Part shown: in pieces, positions 7,528 to 14,532 of the stretch | Layout: the number at the start of each line of letters is the position of its first letter | Numbering within the stretch: the first letter of the stretch is position 1 | Made by a program: the position numbers and the translations under genes | Notes under the pieces: generated by a model | The model's database searches: none | The model's input: the letters and a program-made list of their open reading frames with translations, nothing else | Told to the model about the DNA's origin: nothing | Source: Nitrincola schmidtii | Lineage (GTDB): Bacteria; Pseudomonadota; Gammaproteobacteria; Pseudomonadales; Balneatricaceae | DNA length: 64,000 nt | Direction: 5' to 3' | Assembly: GCF_008973715.1 (NCBI RefSeq) | Contig: NZ_WBOL01000009.1 | Span: 1-64,000, forward strand

Positions 7528-8748
7528 TCAAAGCTGAGCTTCGGCTCTACCAGGTGGCAGCGCTAACGAAATTAAAACAGCAAGCAGCACCATCACACTG
7601 GAGACCCACAAACAAGCCTCTAGCCCCCAAGTCATATAGATCCAGCCGGAAAGAAGCGTGCCTATTAACCGACCCATCGCATTGGCCATGTAATAAAAGC
7701 CCACATCTAACGAGACACCGTCACCGCGTGCAAAGCTGACAATCAAATAACTATGTAAGGATGAGTTAACGGCAAATACCACACCAAAACAGAGTAATCC
7801 AACCACGATCACACTGCTGGCAGGCCATGCTTGAGTCAGCCCCACGGCGATCAGAACGGGGAAGAAGGCTAATAATCCCCCCCAAATGACGACTTCTTTG
7901 CGCCCCGGAATGCGGCCGCTACGTTTGCCGGTAAAATAAGGTGCAATCGACTGCACAATGCCATATCCAATTATCCAACTGGCCATAAAGAAGCCGACCT
8001 GCCAGAAATCCCAACCGAGTACTTCTTTCAAAAACACCGGCAGTGCAATCACAAACCAGACGTCACGGGAAGCAAATAAAAACATCCGAGCAGCGGCTAG
8101 CACATTAATCGCGCGGCTTTTGGAAAACACATCGGTGAATTTAGGCTTATTTTTCATTTTACCTAAGTCCTGTTTTAGCAGGATCATCGATAAAATCCAC
8201 ACCAACGCCAGCATCACGGCCATAGCTAACACGGCACCGGTAAATCCAAGCCAAGTTAACAAGACGGCTCCCATAAAGAAGCCAACACCTTTTAAGGCAT
8301 TTTTAGATCCAGTGAGAATCGCAACCCATTTATACAGTGTGCCTTGGGCATTTTCCGGTACCAGCATTTTGATTGAGCTTTTAGCACTCATTTTATTCAG
8401 GTCTTTAGCGATACCCGACAGTGCCTGCGCCACCATCACCCAGACCACGGTCAGCCATTCATTGGGTACCGTTAACATGAGTAAGGCAAACACCTGTAAA
8501 CCCAAACCCACATTCATGATGCGATTTAAGCCTAAGCGAGCACCTAACCATCCGCCGACGAGATTGGTGACCACACCAAAAATCTCATAGAAGATAAACA
8601 GAAAAGCGATCTGCAGAGGGCTGTATCCCAATTGATTAAAATACAGCACCACCAACATGCGTAATGCACCATCGGTCAGTGTAAAAGCCCAGTAATTTCC
8701 GGTAACAACCAGATACTGTTTAACCCCTGCAGAAAGCCCGGCTAACAT
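7528..8748 (-). CDS. arsJ: ArsJ organoarsenical efflux permease (MFS)
   Basis: Major-facilitator permease of 406 residues with about 12 membrane segments. It lies 5 bp after a GAPDH gene inside an ars cluster. That pairing is diagnostic of ArsJ, which exports 1-arseno-3-phosphoglycerate made when GAPDH uses arsenate in place of phosphate. The start MLAGLSAGVKQYLVVTGNYWAFTLTDGALRMLV fits the family. It is the last gene of the ars block, 90 bp ahead of modA on the same strand. Confidence 0.88.
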   Translation of the reverse strand: MLAGLSAGVKQYLVVTGNYWAFTLTDGALRMLVVLYFNQLGYSPLQIAFLFIFYEIFGVVTNLVGGWLGARLGLNRIMNVGLGLQVFALLMLTVPNEWLTVVWVMVAQALSGIAKDLNKMSAKSSIKMLVPENAQGTLYKWVAILTGSKNALKGVGFFMGAVLLTWLGFTGAVLAMAVMLALVWILSMILLKQDLGKMKNKPKFTDVFSKSRAINVLAAARMFLFASRDVWFVIALPVFLKEVLGWDFWQVGFFMASWIIGYGIVQSIAPYFTGKRSGRIPGRKEVVIWGGLLAFFPVLIAVGLTQAWPASSVIVVGLLCFGVVFAVNSSLHSYLIVSFARGDGVSLDVGFYYMANAMGRLIGTLLSGWIYMTWGLEACLWVSSVMVLLAVLISLALPPGRAEAQL

Positions 8749-8753
8749 TGTCT

Positions 8754-9764
8754 TTACTCTTGATCCATCACCGCTAATTTACGACCCAGTTCCGCCATTC
8801 TTAGCGCATAACCCCATTCGTTGTCATACCACGCGTATATTTTGACATGGGTGCCATTCACCACCATGGTGGAAAGCGCATCGATGATGCTGGAACGCGA
8901 GTCGCCACGATAATCGACCGACACCAATGGACGCTCTTCGTATCCAAGAATACCCTTTAGCTCGCCTTCAGCAGCTGCTTTTAAGTAAGCATTTACTTCT
9001 TCTGCAGTGGTTGCTTTTTCAACTTCAAAGACACAGTCAGTCAAGGATGCATTGGCTAAAGGCACACGCACCGCATGACCGTTAATGCGCCCAGCTAATT
9101 CTGGAAAGATTTCAATAATGGCTTTAGCTGAACCGGTGGTGGTTGGAATCAAGCTAGTACCACAAGAACGGGCACGACGCAGATCTTTATGGGGAGCATC
9201 CAGTATGGTTTGTGTATTGGTTAAATCATGGATGGTGGTCATGCTCGCGTGGCGAATGCCAAGATTTTCAAGAATGACTTTCACTACTGGCGCTAAACAG
9301 TTTGTTGTACAAGAAGCAGCCGTCACGATGGGATGGAGTGCTGGATCATACAGATGATCATTCACACCCATCACCACATTTAATACACCCGCTTCTTTCA
9401 CCGGTGCTGACACCACCACGCGTTTAACACCCTGATCCAGATAGGTTTGAAGCAGCGCTTTGGTTTTCATTTTACCTGAGCATTCAAATACCAGGTCACA
9501 GTCAGACCAATCGTTGGCTTCGATGGTTTTTTCTTGGGTGACCTGAATGCGTGTGCCATCGATGATCATCACACCGTCTTCCGCTGATGCTTCACGATCC
9601 CATCGGCCATGAACCGAATCAAAGTTCAGTAGATGCGCCAAGCTTTCTGCGCCAGCGGCTGGATCATTAATCTTCACAAACTCAAATTCTGGCCAACCCC
9701 ACGCAGCGCGAAGCGCCAAACGTCCCATGCGGCCAAAACCGTTGATACCTACTTTAATTGTCAT
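8754..9764 (-). CDS. gap: Glyceraldehyde-3-phosphate dehydrogenase of the arsenate pathway
   Basis: Type I GAPDH of 336 residues. The NAD-binding start [17 protein letters not shown] and catalytic SCTTNC with Cys152 are intact. Being paired with arsJ, its likely role is to form 1-arseno-3-phosphoglycerate from glyceraldehyde 3-phosphate and arsenate for export, which detoxifies arsenate without prior reduction. The housekeeping glycolytic copy is presumably elsewhere. A 170-bp gap holding an arsA relic and a hairpin separates it from acr3. Confidence 0.88.
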   Translation of the reverse strand: MTIKVGINGFGRMGRLALRAAWGWPEFEFVKINDPAAGAESLAHLLNFDSVHGRWDREASAEDGVMIIDGTRIQVTQEKTIEANDWSDCDLVFECSGKMKTKALLQTYLDQGVKRVVVSAPVKEAGVLNVVMGVNDHLYDPALHPIVTAASCTTNCLAPVVKVILENLGIRHASMTTIHDLTNTQTILDAPHKDLRRARSCGTSLIPTTTGSAKAIIEIFPELAGRINGHAVRVPLANASLTDCVFEVEKATTAEEVNAYLKAAAEGELKGILGYEERPLVSVDYRGDSRSSIIDALSTMVVNGTHVKIYAWYDNEWGYALRMAELGRKLAVMDQE

Positions 9765-9811
9765 TGCTTCACCTTTTTATTGATATATGGAAAAAATATA
9801 CAGTAAACAAA

Positions 9812-9933
9812 TCAGATGACATGTTGAGAACACATGTCATCTTTTGTCATTTCGGCTGTCGCGCAAGCCATTCGACTTTTACCTACGCCACCTTTTCCGT
9901 AAACAAAACCAATTTAGGTAAGTGATCAAACAT
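9812..9933 (-). pseudogene. arsA relic: start of an arsenical-pump ATPase with a 1-bp deletion
   Basis: Reading minus from an ATG at 9933, one base past the acr3 stop codon, the codons give MFDHLPKLVLFT. Loss of one G after 9898 shifts the frame. In the shifted frame the DNA continues GKGGVGKSRMACATAEM, the deviant Walker A motif and following helix of ArsA-type ATPases. That frame stops at 9812-9814. The unshifted frame stops after 16 codons. Only about 30 of several hundred codons remain, so no function is expected. The start position suggests it was once co-translated with the arsenite permease. Confidence 0.72.
9814..9842. repeat. Perfect 11-bp stem-loop between acr3 and the GAPDH gene
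   Basis: AGATGACATGT, a 7-nt loop TGAGAAC and ACATGTCATCT form a perfect hairpin. On the plus strand TTTT overlaps its end; on the minus (coding) strand no T run follows. It could weaken read-through, protect an mRNA end or bind a regulator. Confidence 0.5.
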
Positions 9934-9934
9934 T

Positions 9935-11014
9935 TTATTGACTCACCGTTGCTGGAAAATGATGTCTTGTTTTATTCGCGATACGAACAAGGGCTAACAT
10001 CAGCGGCACTTCAACCAATACGCCGACAACCGTAGCCAATGCCGCACCAGACTGAAGACCAAATAAGGCTATTGCTACTGCAACGGCAAGTTCGAAGAAA
10101 TTACTCGCTCCGATCATGCCCGCAGGCGCGGCTACGTTGTGAGGCACCCGCCAAGCCTTACACCAGCCATAAGCGATAAAAAAGACCAAAAAAGTTTGAA
10201 TGATTAATGGAATCGCAATCAACAGAATATGCAGCGGATTAGCGATGATGACATCACCCTGAAATGCGAATAACAGTACCAAAGTGATAATCAAACCAAT
10301 TGGCGTAACCGGAGCCAATCGCTTCAAAAACACATTATTAAACCACTCAATACCATAACGCTGAATGACCCATCGGCGTGCCAAATAGCCTGCACCTAAA
10401 GGAATCACGATATAGAGTACAACCGATAGAATCACCGTATCCCAAGGCACTTGAATGTTGGATATCCCCAGTAAGAACACAACGATGGGAGCAAAAGCAA
10501 ACAGCATAATCAGATCATTGATAGCTACCTGCACCAGCGTATAGGCAGCATCGCCACGAGTCAGGTAACTCCACACAAACACCATCGCTGTACAGGGTGC
10601 CGCTCCCAATAAAATAGCACCCGCAAGGTATTCACGAGCCATGTCTTCTGGAATGAGTGGCTTAAAAACCACCATCAGGAAAAACCACGCTATCGCGAAC
10701 ATCGTAAAAGGCTTAATCAGCCAATTGACGGATGTGGTAATAATTAATCCTTTAGGTTGTCGACGGACACCGGCGATGGAGCTGAAATCGATCTGCAGCA
10801 TCATCGGAAAAATCATGGCCCAGATAAGGATTGCAACGGGAACAGAAACCTGAGCATATTCAAAGCGTGATAAGGTTTCAGGAATAGCGGGTACAAATTG
10901 ACCAATCAAAATTCCCACAACGATCGCCAAAGCAACCCACACCGTTAAGTAACGCTCAAATAACCCCATACCTTCCGTTGTGCTAGGCACATCATCTTTA
11001 TCATGAGTGTTCAT
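9935..11014 (-). CDS. acr3: ACR3-family arsenite efflux transporter
   Basis: Inner-membrane arsenite permease of 359 residues with about ten membrane segments. The family-specific GAAPCTAMVFVWSYL places the conserved, functionally required cysteine at 141. Members extrude arsenite using the proton gradient. The gene is 33 bp downstream of arsR. Sequence immediately after its stop is the remnant of an arsA-like gene. Confidence 0.92.
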   Translation of the reverse strand: MNTHDKDDVPSTTEGMGLFERYLTVWVALAIVVGILIGQFVPAIPETLSRFEYAQVSVPVAILIWAMIFPMMLQIDFSSIAGVRRQPKGLIITTSVNWLIKPFTMFAIAWFFLMVVFKPLIPEDMAREYLAGAILLGAAPCTAMVFVWSYLTRGDAAYTLVQVAINDLIMLFAFAPIVVFLLGISNIQVPWDTVILSVVLYIVIPLGAGYLARRWVIQRYGIEWFNNVFLKRLAPVTPIGLIITLVLLFAFQGDVIIANPLHILLIAIPLIIQTFLVFFIAYGWCKAWRVPHNVAAPAGMIGASNFFELAVAVAIALFGLQSGAALATVVGVLVEVPLMLALVRIANKTRHHFPATVSQ

Positions 11015-11047
11015 ATAGAAACTCCAGTTATGCGTAAAAAAGGGCTA

Positions 11048-11416
11048 TCAAGTTGTTGTACCCACCTTAGCTTGACCACACTTCATCTCTATCTCGTTTA
11101 GATCACGTGTCAGTGGGGCACAAACCTCTGGATGACCGTCACAGCAATCCTGAGCAAGAAACTGAATGATGGCGCGCATCTGATCTAAGTTCACGCGATA
11201 AACGATTGATCGACTTTGTCGTTGAGAAACCACTAAGCCTGCTTGTGAAAGCAAAGATAAATGGGCGGATAAGGTGTTATGCGGCACCTTGAGCTGTCTA
11301 GCAATCTCGCCAGCCGGCAATCCATCCGGTTCGGATTGAACTAACAAACGAAATGCTTTCAAGCGAGTTTCTTGAGAAAGTGCGGCAAAAGTATTTAAAG
11401 CATCTTTTATTTCCAT
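11048..11416 (-). CDS. arsR: ArsR-family arsenic-responsive repressor
   Basis: Winged-helix repressor of 122 residues from the ATG at 11416 (MEIKDALNTF). An earlier in-frame ATG at 11479 lies upstream of the likely promoter and adds a non-family extension. The recognition region is PAGEIARQLKVPHNTLSAHLSLL. Cys91, Cys92 and Cys99 (CCDGHPEVC), with Cys113, suggest a C-terminal arsenite site like that of Acidithiobacillus ferrooxidans ArsR rather than the classic helix-3 site. It heads the acr3-GAPDH-arsJ block. Confidence 0.85.
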   Translation of the reverse strand: MEIKDALNTFAALSQETRLKAFRLLVQSEPDGLPAGEIARQLKVPHNTLSAHLSLLSQAGLVVSQRQSRSIVYRVNLDQMRAIIQFLAQDCCDGHPEVCAPLTRDLNEIEMKCGQAKVGTTT

Positions 11417-11423
11417 ACTTCCA

Positions 11424-11459
11424 AGAATATGGACATATATGAGTTTTGTCAAATGACAA
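11424..11459 (-). promoter_or_regulatory. ars promoter and ArsR operator
   Basis: On the minus strand, consensus -35 TTGACA (11447-11452) and -10 TATTCT (11424-11429) are separated by exactly 17 bp. The palindrome TTGTCA-AA-TGACAA (11446-11459) overlaps the -35, a good position for a repressor. The expected start of transcription (about 11417) almost coincides with the chosen arsR ATG at 11416. Confidence 0.7.
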
Positions 11460-11508
11460 GTATATTGATAAGCAACCACTTTCTTAGGTTAAAAAATAAC
11501 CTTTAAAA

Positions 11509-11632
11509 CTAAGCGACACGGCTATCCCCTCATGCAGTTGCTGGTGCTCCACATAAGGCAAGGTAAAAGGCTTACGGGGAGTTCAGCTTCGTGGTTCGGG
11601 CTTCAAGCAGATCCGCTGCTGGCTTAATCCAA
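11509..11632 (-). pseudogene. modC relic with large internal deletion
   Basis: Two pieces of a modC-like gene are joined. The minus strand of about 11596-11632 matches ModC residues 71-80 (SQQ.ICLKPE). It runs straight into sequence matching ModC from about residue 327 to the C-terminus: the codons for VEHQQLHEGIAVSLSFK are clear near 11510-11560. About 245 codons are missing and small indels break the frame. It differs from the intact modC at 4890-5990 at many positions, so it is an old or foreign copy. The thioredoxin stop codon at 11624-11626 lies inside it. Confidence 0.75.
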
Positions 11633-11854
11633 AAAACCAGCAATCTCTTCAGCGCTTGCCACTTTCCCTTCAATCACAATGTCATCATCTATGGCTAATG
11701 CGGGCGTTCTCAGAATACCTGCATCTATGATGGCATTGGTATCGATTACTTTAACTAATTCATAACTCACACCCTTAACGAGGGCAGCTTGTTCAGCATT
11801 TTCGGCTAGCTGAATACATTTTTTACAACCTTTGCCGTAAATAGTTAATTTCAT
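11624..11854 (-). CDS. Small thioredoxin-fold protein with CxxC
   Basis: A 76-residue glutaredoxin/thioredoxin-like protein. MKLTIYGKGCKKC places the redox pair at Cys10 and Cys13, and RTPALAI provides the cis-proline loop. Such mini-thioredoxins are usually encoded next to YraQ/ArsP-type permeases, as here (27 bp after the permease). A role in reducing or delivering the permease substrate, perhaps an arsenical, is inferred. The C-terminus runs into the modC relic, so its last residues may not be ancestral. Confidence 0.8.
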   Translation of the reverse strand: MKLTIYGKGCKKCIQLAENAEQAALVKGVSYELVKVIDTNAIIDAGILRTPALAIDDDIVIEGKVASAEEIAGFLD

Positions 11855-11881
11855 ATTTAAGCTCCTAAATAATTGTTTTTA

Positions 11882-13201
11882 TTAAAATACATTACCGTAA
11901 AAAAACCCTGTTATCGTTGCCATCACCACAACAAGTGCGCAATAGACCAAGGTTTTTTCAGTACCCAAAATGGTTCTAATCACCAGCATATTGGGCAAAG
12001 AGAGCGCTGGACCTGCCAGTAATAATGCCAATGCAGGACCCTTACCCATTCCAGCGCCCAGTAATGCTTCCACAATGGGTACTTCAGTCAGGGTGGAGAA
12101 ATACATTAATGCACCCAATAGTGAAGCCAATATTGTTGACGTTAGAGTGTTATCACCCACCGCAGCCACCACCCATTCTGAAGGAATAATACCCTCATGC
12201 CCGGGACGACCCAGTGCAAACCCTGCAACAAATACACCGGCTAATAACAAAGGCGTGATCTGTTTAACGAAATCCCAACTTTGTATTGCCCACTCTCTAT
12301 CTTGATCTCTTAGTGATGAGATTAACATCAAGCCGCCAATACCTATGACAAAAGGTAACTCGGGTGTTACCGGCACAATAATCGCGAAAAGCACTATCAC
12401 ACAGGTGAGTATTAGTAATGGCAGAACAGGCCACTGCCATTTCAATATCAGTAATACAGCTAAAGCCAGCGACAACAGACTGGTTATATGCCATTTCCAT
12501 GCATAAATCTGCATCCAGAATTCACTGTCAGCGGCGGCCCAGTTAGCAAACACGAGAATACCGACCATTAAACCGAAGAAAAGCGCCACGATTGCCATGG
12601 ACTTCTCACTGTCACCACCGGTAAAGCCACGCTTATTGGTGATGGATCGCAGTGCCTCTTCTTTGCGGTAGATAACGTGCATGATAGTGCCAATGACTAG
12701 GGCAAAAACAATGGCTCCCATTGCACGGGCGATACCAATTTCTGCACCCAATACTTTAGCGGTGACGACCACAGCCATCACATTAATGGCAGGGCCTGAA
12801 TATAGAAAAGCGATGGCAGCGCCTAAACCTGCACCGCGTTTATAGATACCACCAAAAAGCGGTAAAACAGTACAAGAACAAACAGCAAGCAGTGTTCCTG
12901 ATACCGAAGCAACGCTAAAAGCAACAGGTTTGGATGCATCGGGACCTAGATAGCGCATTACCGCGCCTTGGCTTAAATAGGTTGCCATCGCGCCAGCAAT
13001 CAGAAATGCAGGTAGCAAACATAAGATCACATGTTCGCGTGCATACCAATTGGTAAGCCTAAAAGCTTCTAATATCGCATTATCAAAGCGCTCGGTTCCT
13101 GCCGGTAGAAAATAGATCAATAAAAACACGGCGATCATGAAGGCTAGCACTTTACCCTCTTTAGGATTTGCTCGATAAAGCGCTAATAGCTGTGCATACA
13201 C
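11882..13201 (-). CDS. ArsP/YraQ-family permease (DUF318)
   Basis: Membrane permease of 439 residues. The motif VCSCTVLPLFGGIYKRGAGLGAAIAFLYSGPAINV contains the Cys108-Cys110 pair and glycine/asparagine pattern of the ArsP/YraQ family. ArsP exports trivalent organoarsenicals; other members have unknown substrates. The start is GTG 13201 with an AGGAGAG ribosome-binding site five bases upstream. It is transcribed with the small thioredoxin and is divergent from pstS. Arsenic involvement rests on location and family only. Confidence 0.8.
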   Translation of the reverse strand: MYAQLLALYRANPKEGKVLAFMIAVFLLIYFLPAGTERFDNAILEAFRLTNWYAREHVILCLLPAFLIAGAMATYLSQGAVMRYLGPDASKPVAFSVASVSGTLLAVCSCTVLPLFGGIYKRGAGLGAAIAFLYSGPAINVMAVVVTAKVLGAEIGIARAMGAIVFALVIGTIMHVIYRKEEALRSITNKRGFTGGDSEKSMAIVALFFGLMVGILVFANWAAADSEFWMQIYAWKWHITSLLSLALAVLLILKWQWPVLPLLILTCVIVLFAIIVPVTPELPFVIGIGGLMLISSLRDQDREWAIQSWDFVKQITPLLLAGVFVAGFALGRPGHEGIIPSEWVVAAVGDNTLTSTILASLLGALMYFSTLTEVPIVEALLGAGMGKGPALALLLAGPALSLPNMLVIRTILGTEKTLVYCALVVVMATITGFFYGNVF

Positions 13202-13299
13202 GATTTCTCTCCTAAACGCGGATCCTTGATATCGTTAGTTTCAGTATAGTTGACGAAAGTCTGGCGAAAAGAATGTTCACGTTTTAAAAAAAATTCTAG

Positions 13300-13333
13300 C
13301 TGTCACACGTTCGTCACATTTCATCCTTATAGT
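13300..13333 (+). promoter_or_regulatory. PhoB box and -10 of pstS
   Basis: CTGTCAC-ACGT-TCGTCAC (13300-13317) is a PhoB box with the usual 7-4-7 layout. After 10 bp comes -10 TATAGT (13328-13333), so PhoB replaces the -35 element. It directs pstS, 50 bp downstream. Confidence 0.85.
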
Positions 13334-13384
13334 CAGTCTCGTGAATTAAAAACACCTAAGTCTTAAATTGACGGAGTGAACACG

Positions 13385-14359
13385 ATGAAGATGCAAAAAG
13401 TATTTCAGGCAGCTGCGCTAGCCAGCGCTATCGCTGTAAGCAGCTATGCTGTGGCTGATGTCGATCCTAACCTGCCTGAGTACACCGCGGTATCCGGCGT
13501 GTCTGGCAACCTTTCTAGTATTGGTTCAGATACACTGAACAACCTGATGGCACTATGGGCTGAAGAATTTAACCGCTTCTATCCAAACGTAAACATCCAA
13601 GTTCAAGGTGCTGGTTCTTCTACTGCGCCACCAGCCTTGACTGAAGGTACTGCAACTCTAGCGCCTATGAGCCGTGGTATGCGTCAGTCTGAGATCCAAG
13701 CGTTCGAAGAGCGTCACGGTTATGCGCCATACGAGCTTCCAGTTGCTGTTGATATGCTGGCAGTCTATGTTAACAAAGATAACCCAATTGAAGGTTTGAG
13801 CATCCCACAAGTAGATGCAATCTTCTCTGCAACTCGTCGTTGCGGCCATGACAGTGATATCACTCGTTGGGGTCAACTGGGTATGACAGGTGCTTGGGAA
13901 AACCGTGATTTTGCACTTTACAGCCGTAACGCTGTATCTGGAACTTATGGTTTCTTCAAAGACAACGCACTTTGCGGTGGTGACTTCAAGTCTAGCATCA
14001 ATGAACAGCCAGGTTCTTCTTCTGTAGTTCAAGGTGTCAGCGAGTCCATCAATGGTATCGGTTACTCTGGTATCGGCTACCGTACTTCTGGTGTCCGCGT
14101 TGTTCCTTTAACACAAGAACACGGTGGTGAGTTCTTTGAAGCGACTGCAGAAAATGCGGCATCAGGTGATTACCCACTGGCTCGTTTCCTCTACATCTAC
14201 ATCAACAAAAATCCAAACGAAGATCTGGACCCACAGACTCGCGAATTCGTGAAAATGCTTTACTCTAAGCAAGGTCAAGAAGTCGTGTTCCGTGATGGAT
14301 ATGTTCCACTGTCAGAAGCTGTTGCTGCACGTGTTCGTGCTGACTTAGGCATCGACTAA
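13385..14359 (+). CDS. pstS: Phosphate-binding periplasmic protein
   Basis: Periplasmic phosphate receptor of 324 residues. The start is ATG 13385, eight bases after GGAG; an in-frame GTG lies at 13376. A signal peptide ends near SYAVA. SGNLSSIGSDTLNNLM, GAGSSTAPPALTEGTATLAPMSR and RNAVSGTYGFFK are the phosphate-binding loops. It is first in the Pho cluster, behind a PhoB box, and followed by a strong terminator, which would make it more abundant than the permease genes. Confidence 0.92.
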   Translation: MKMQKVFQAAALASAIAVSSYAVADVDPNLPEYTAVSGVSGNLSSIGSDTLNNLMALWAEEFNRFYPNVNIQVQGAGSSTAPPALTEGTATLAPMSRGMRQSEIQAFEERHGYAPYELPVAVDMLAVYVNKDNPIEGLSIPQVDAIFSATRRCGHDSDITRWGQLGMTGAWENRDFALYSRNAVSGTYGFFKDNALCGGDFKSSINEQPGSSSVVQGVSESINGIGYSGIGYRTSGVRVVPLTQEHGGEFFEATAENAASGDYPLARFLYIYINKNPNEDLDPQTREFVKMLYSKQGQEVVFRDGYVPLSEAVAARVRADLGID

Positions 14360-14375
14360 TACGATCCGGTTGGAT

Positions 14376-14404
14376 AAAGAGAGGCCCTTGCGGCCTCTTT
14401 TTTA
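14376..14404 (+). terminator. Terminator between pstS and pstC
   Basis: GAGGCC, a short CTTGC loop and GGCCTC, extended by A-T and G-T pairs, form a GC-rich stem followed by TTTTTTTA. It looks like an efficient intrinsic terminator, so pstC needs its own promoter, which is present downstream. Confidence 0.85.
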
Positions 14405-14457
14405 TTGGGTAATAACAGGGATGCTAGCACTGCAGTCATTTCTAATAAAAAAAGCCT

Positions 14458-14491
14458 CCGTAACATTAATGTCACATACCTGCATTATTCT
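14458..14491 (+). promoter_or_regulatory. PhoB box and -10 of pstC
   Basis: CCGTAAC-ATTA-ATGTCAC (14458-14475) is a somewhat weaker PhoB box. It is followed after 10 bp by TATTCT (14486-14491). Spacing equals that before pstS and phoB. pstC begins 41 bp further on. Confidence 0.72.
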
Positions 14492-14532
14492 AGCCAGCAT
14501 CATTATTTTCGATTCTACAAGAGCGATTTCCC

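Noticed and set aside
11417-11479. Extended N-terminus of ArsR from ATG 11479
   Set aside because: The extra 21 residues have no family counterpart, and the start lies upstream of a consensus promoter.
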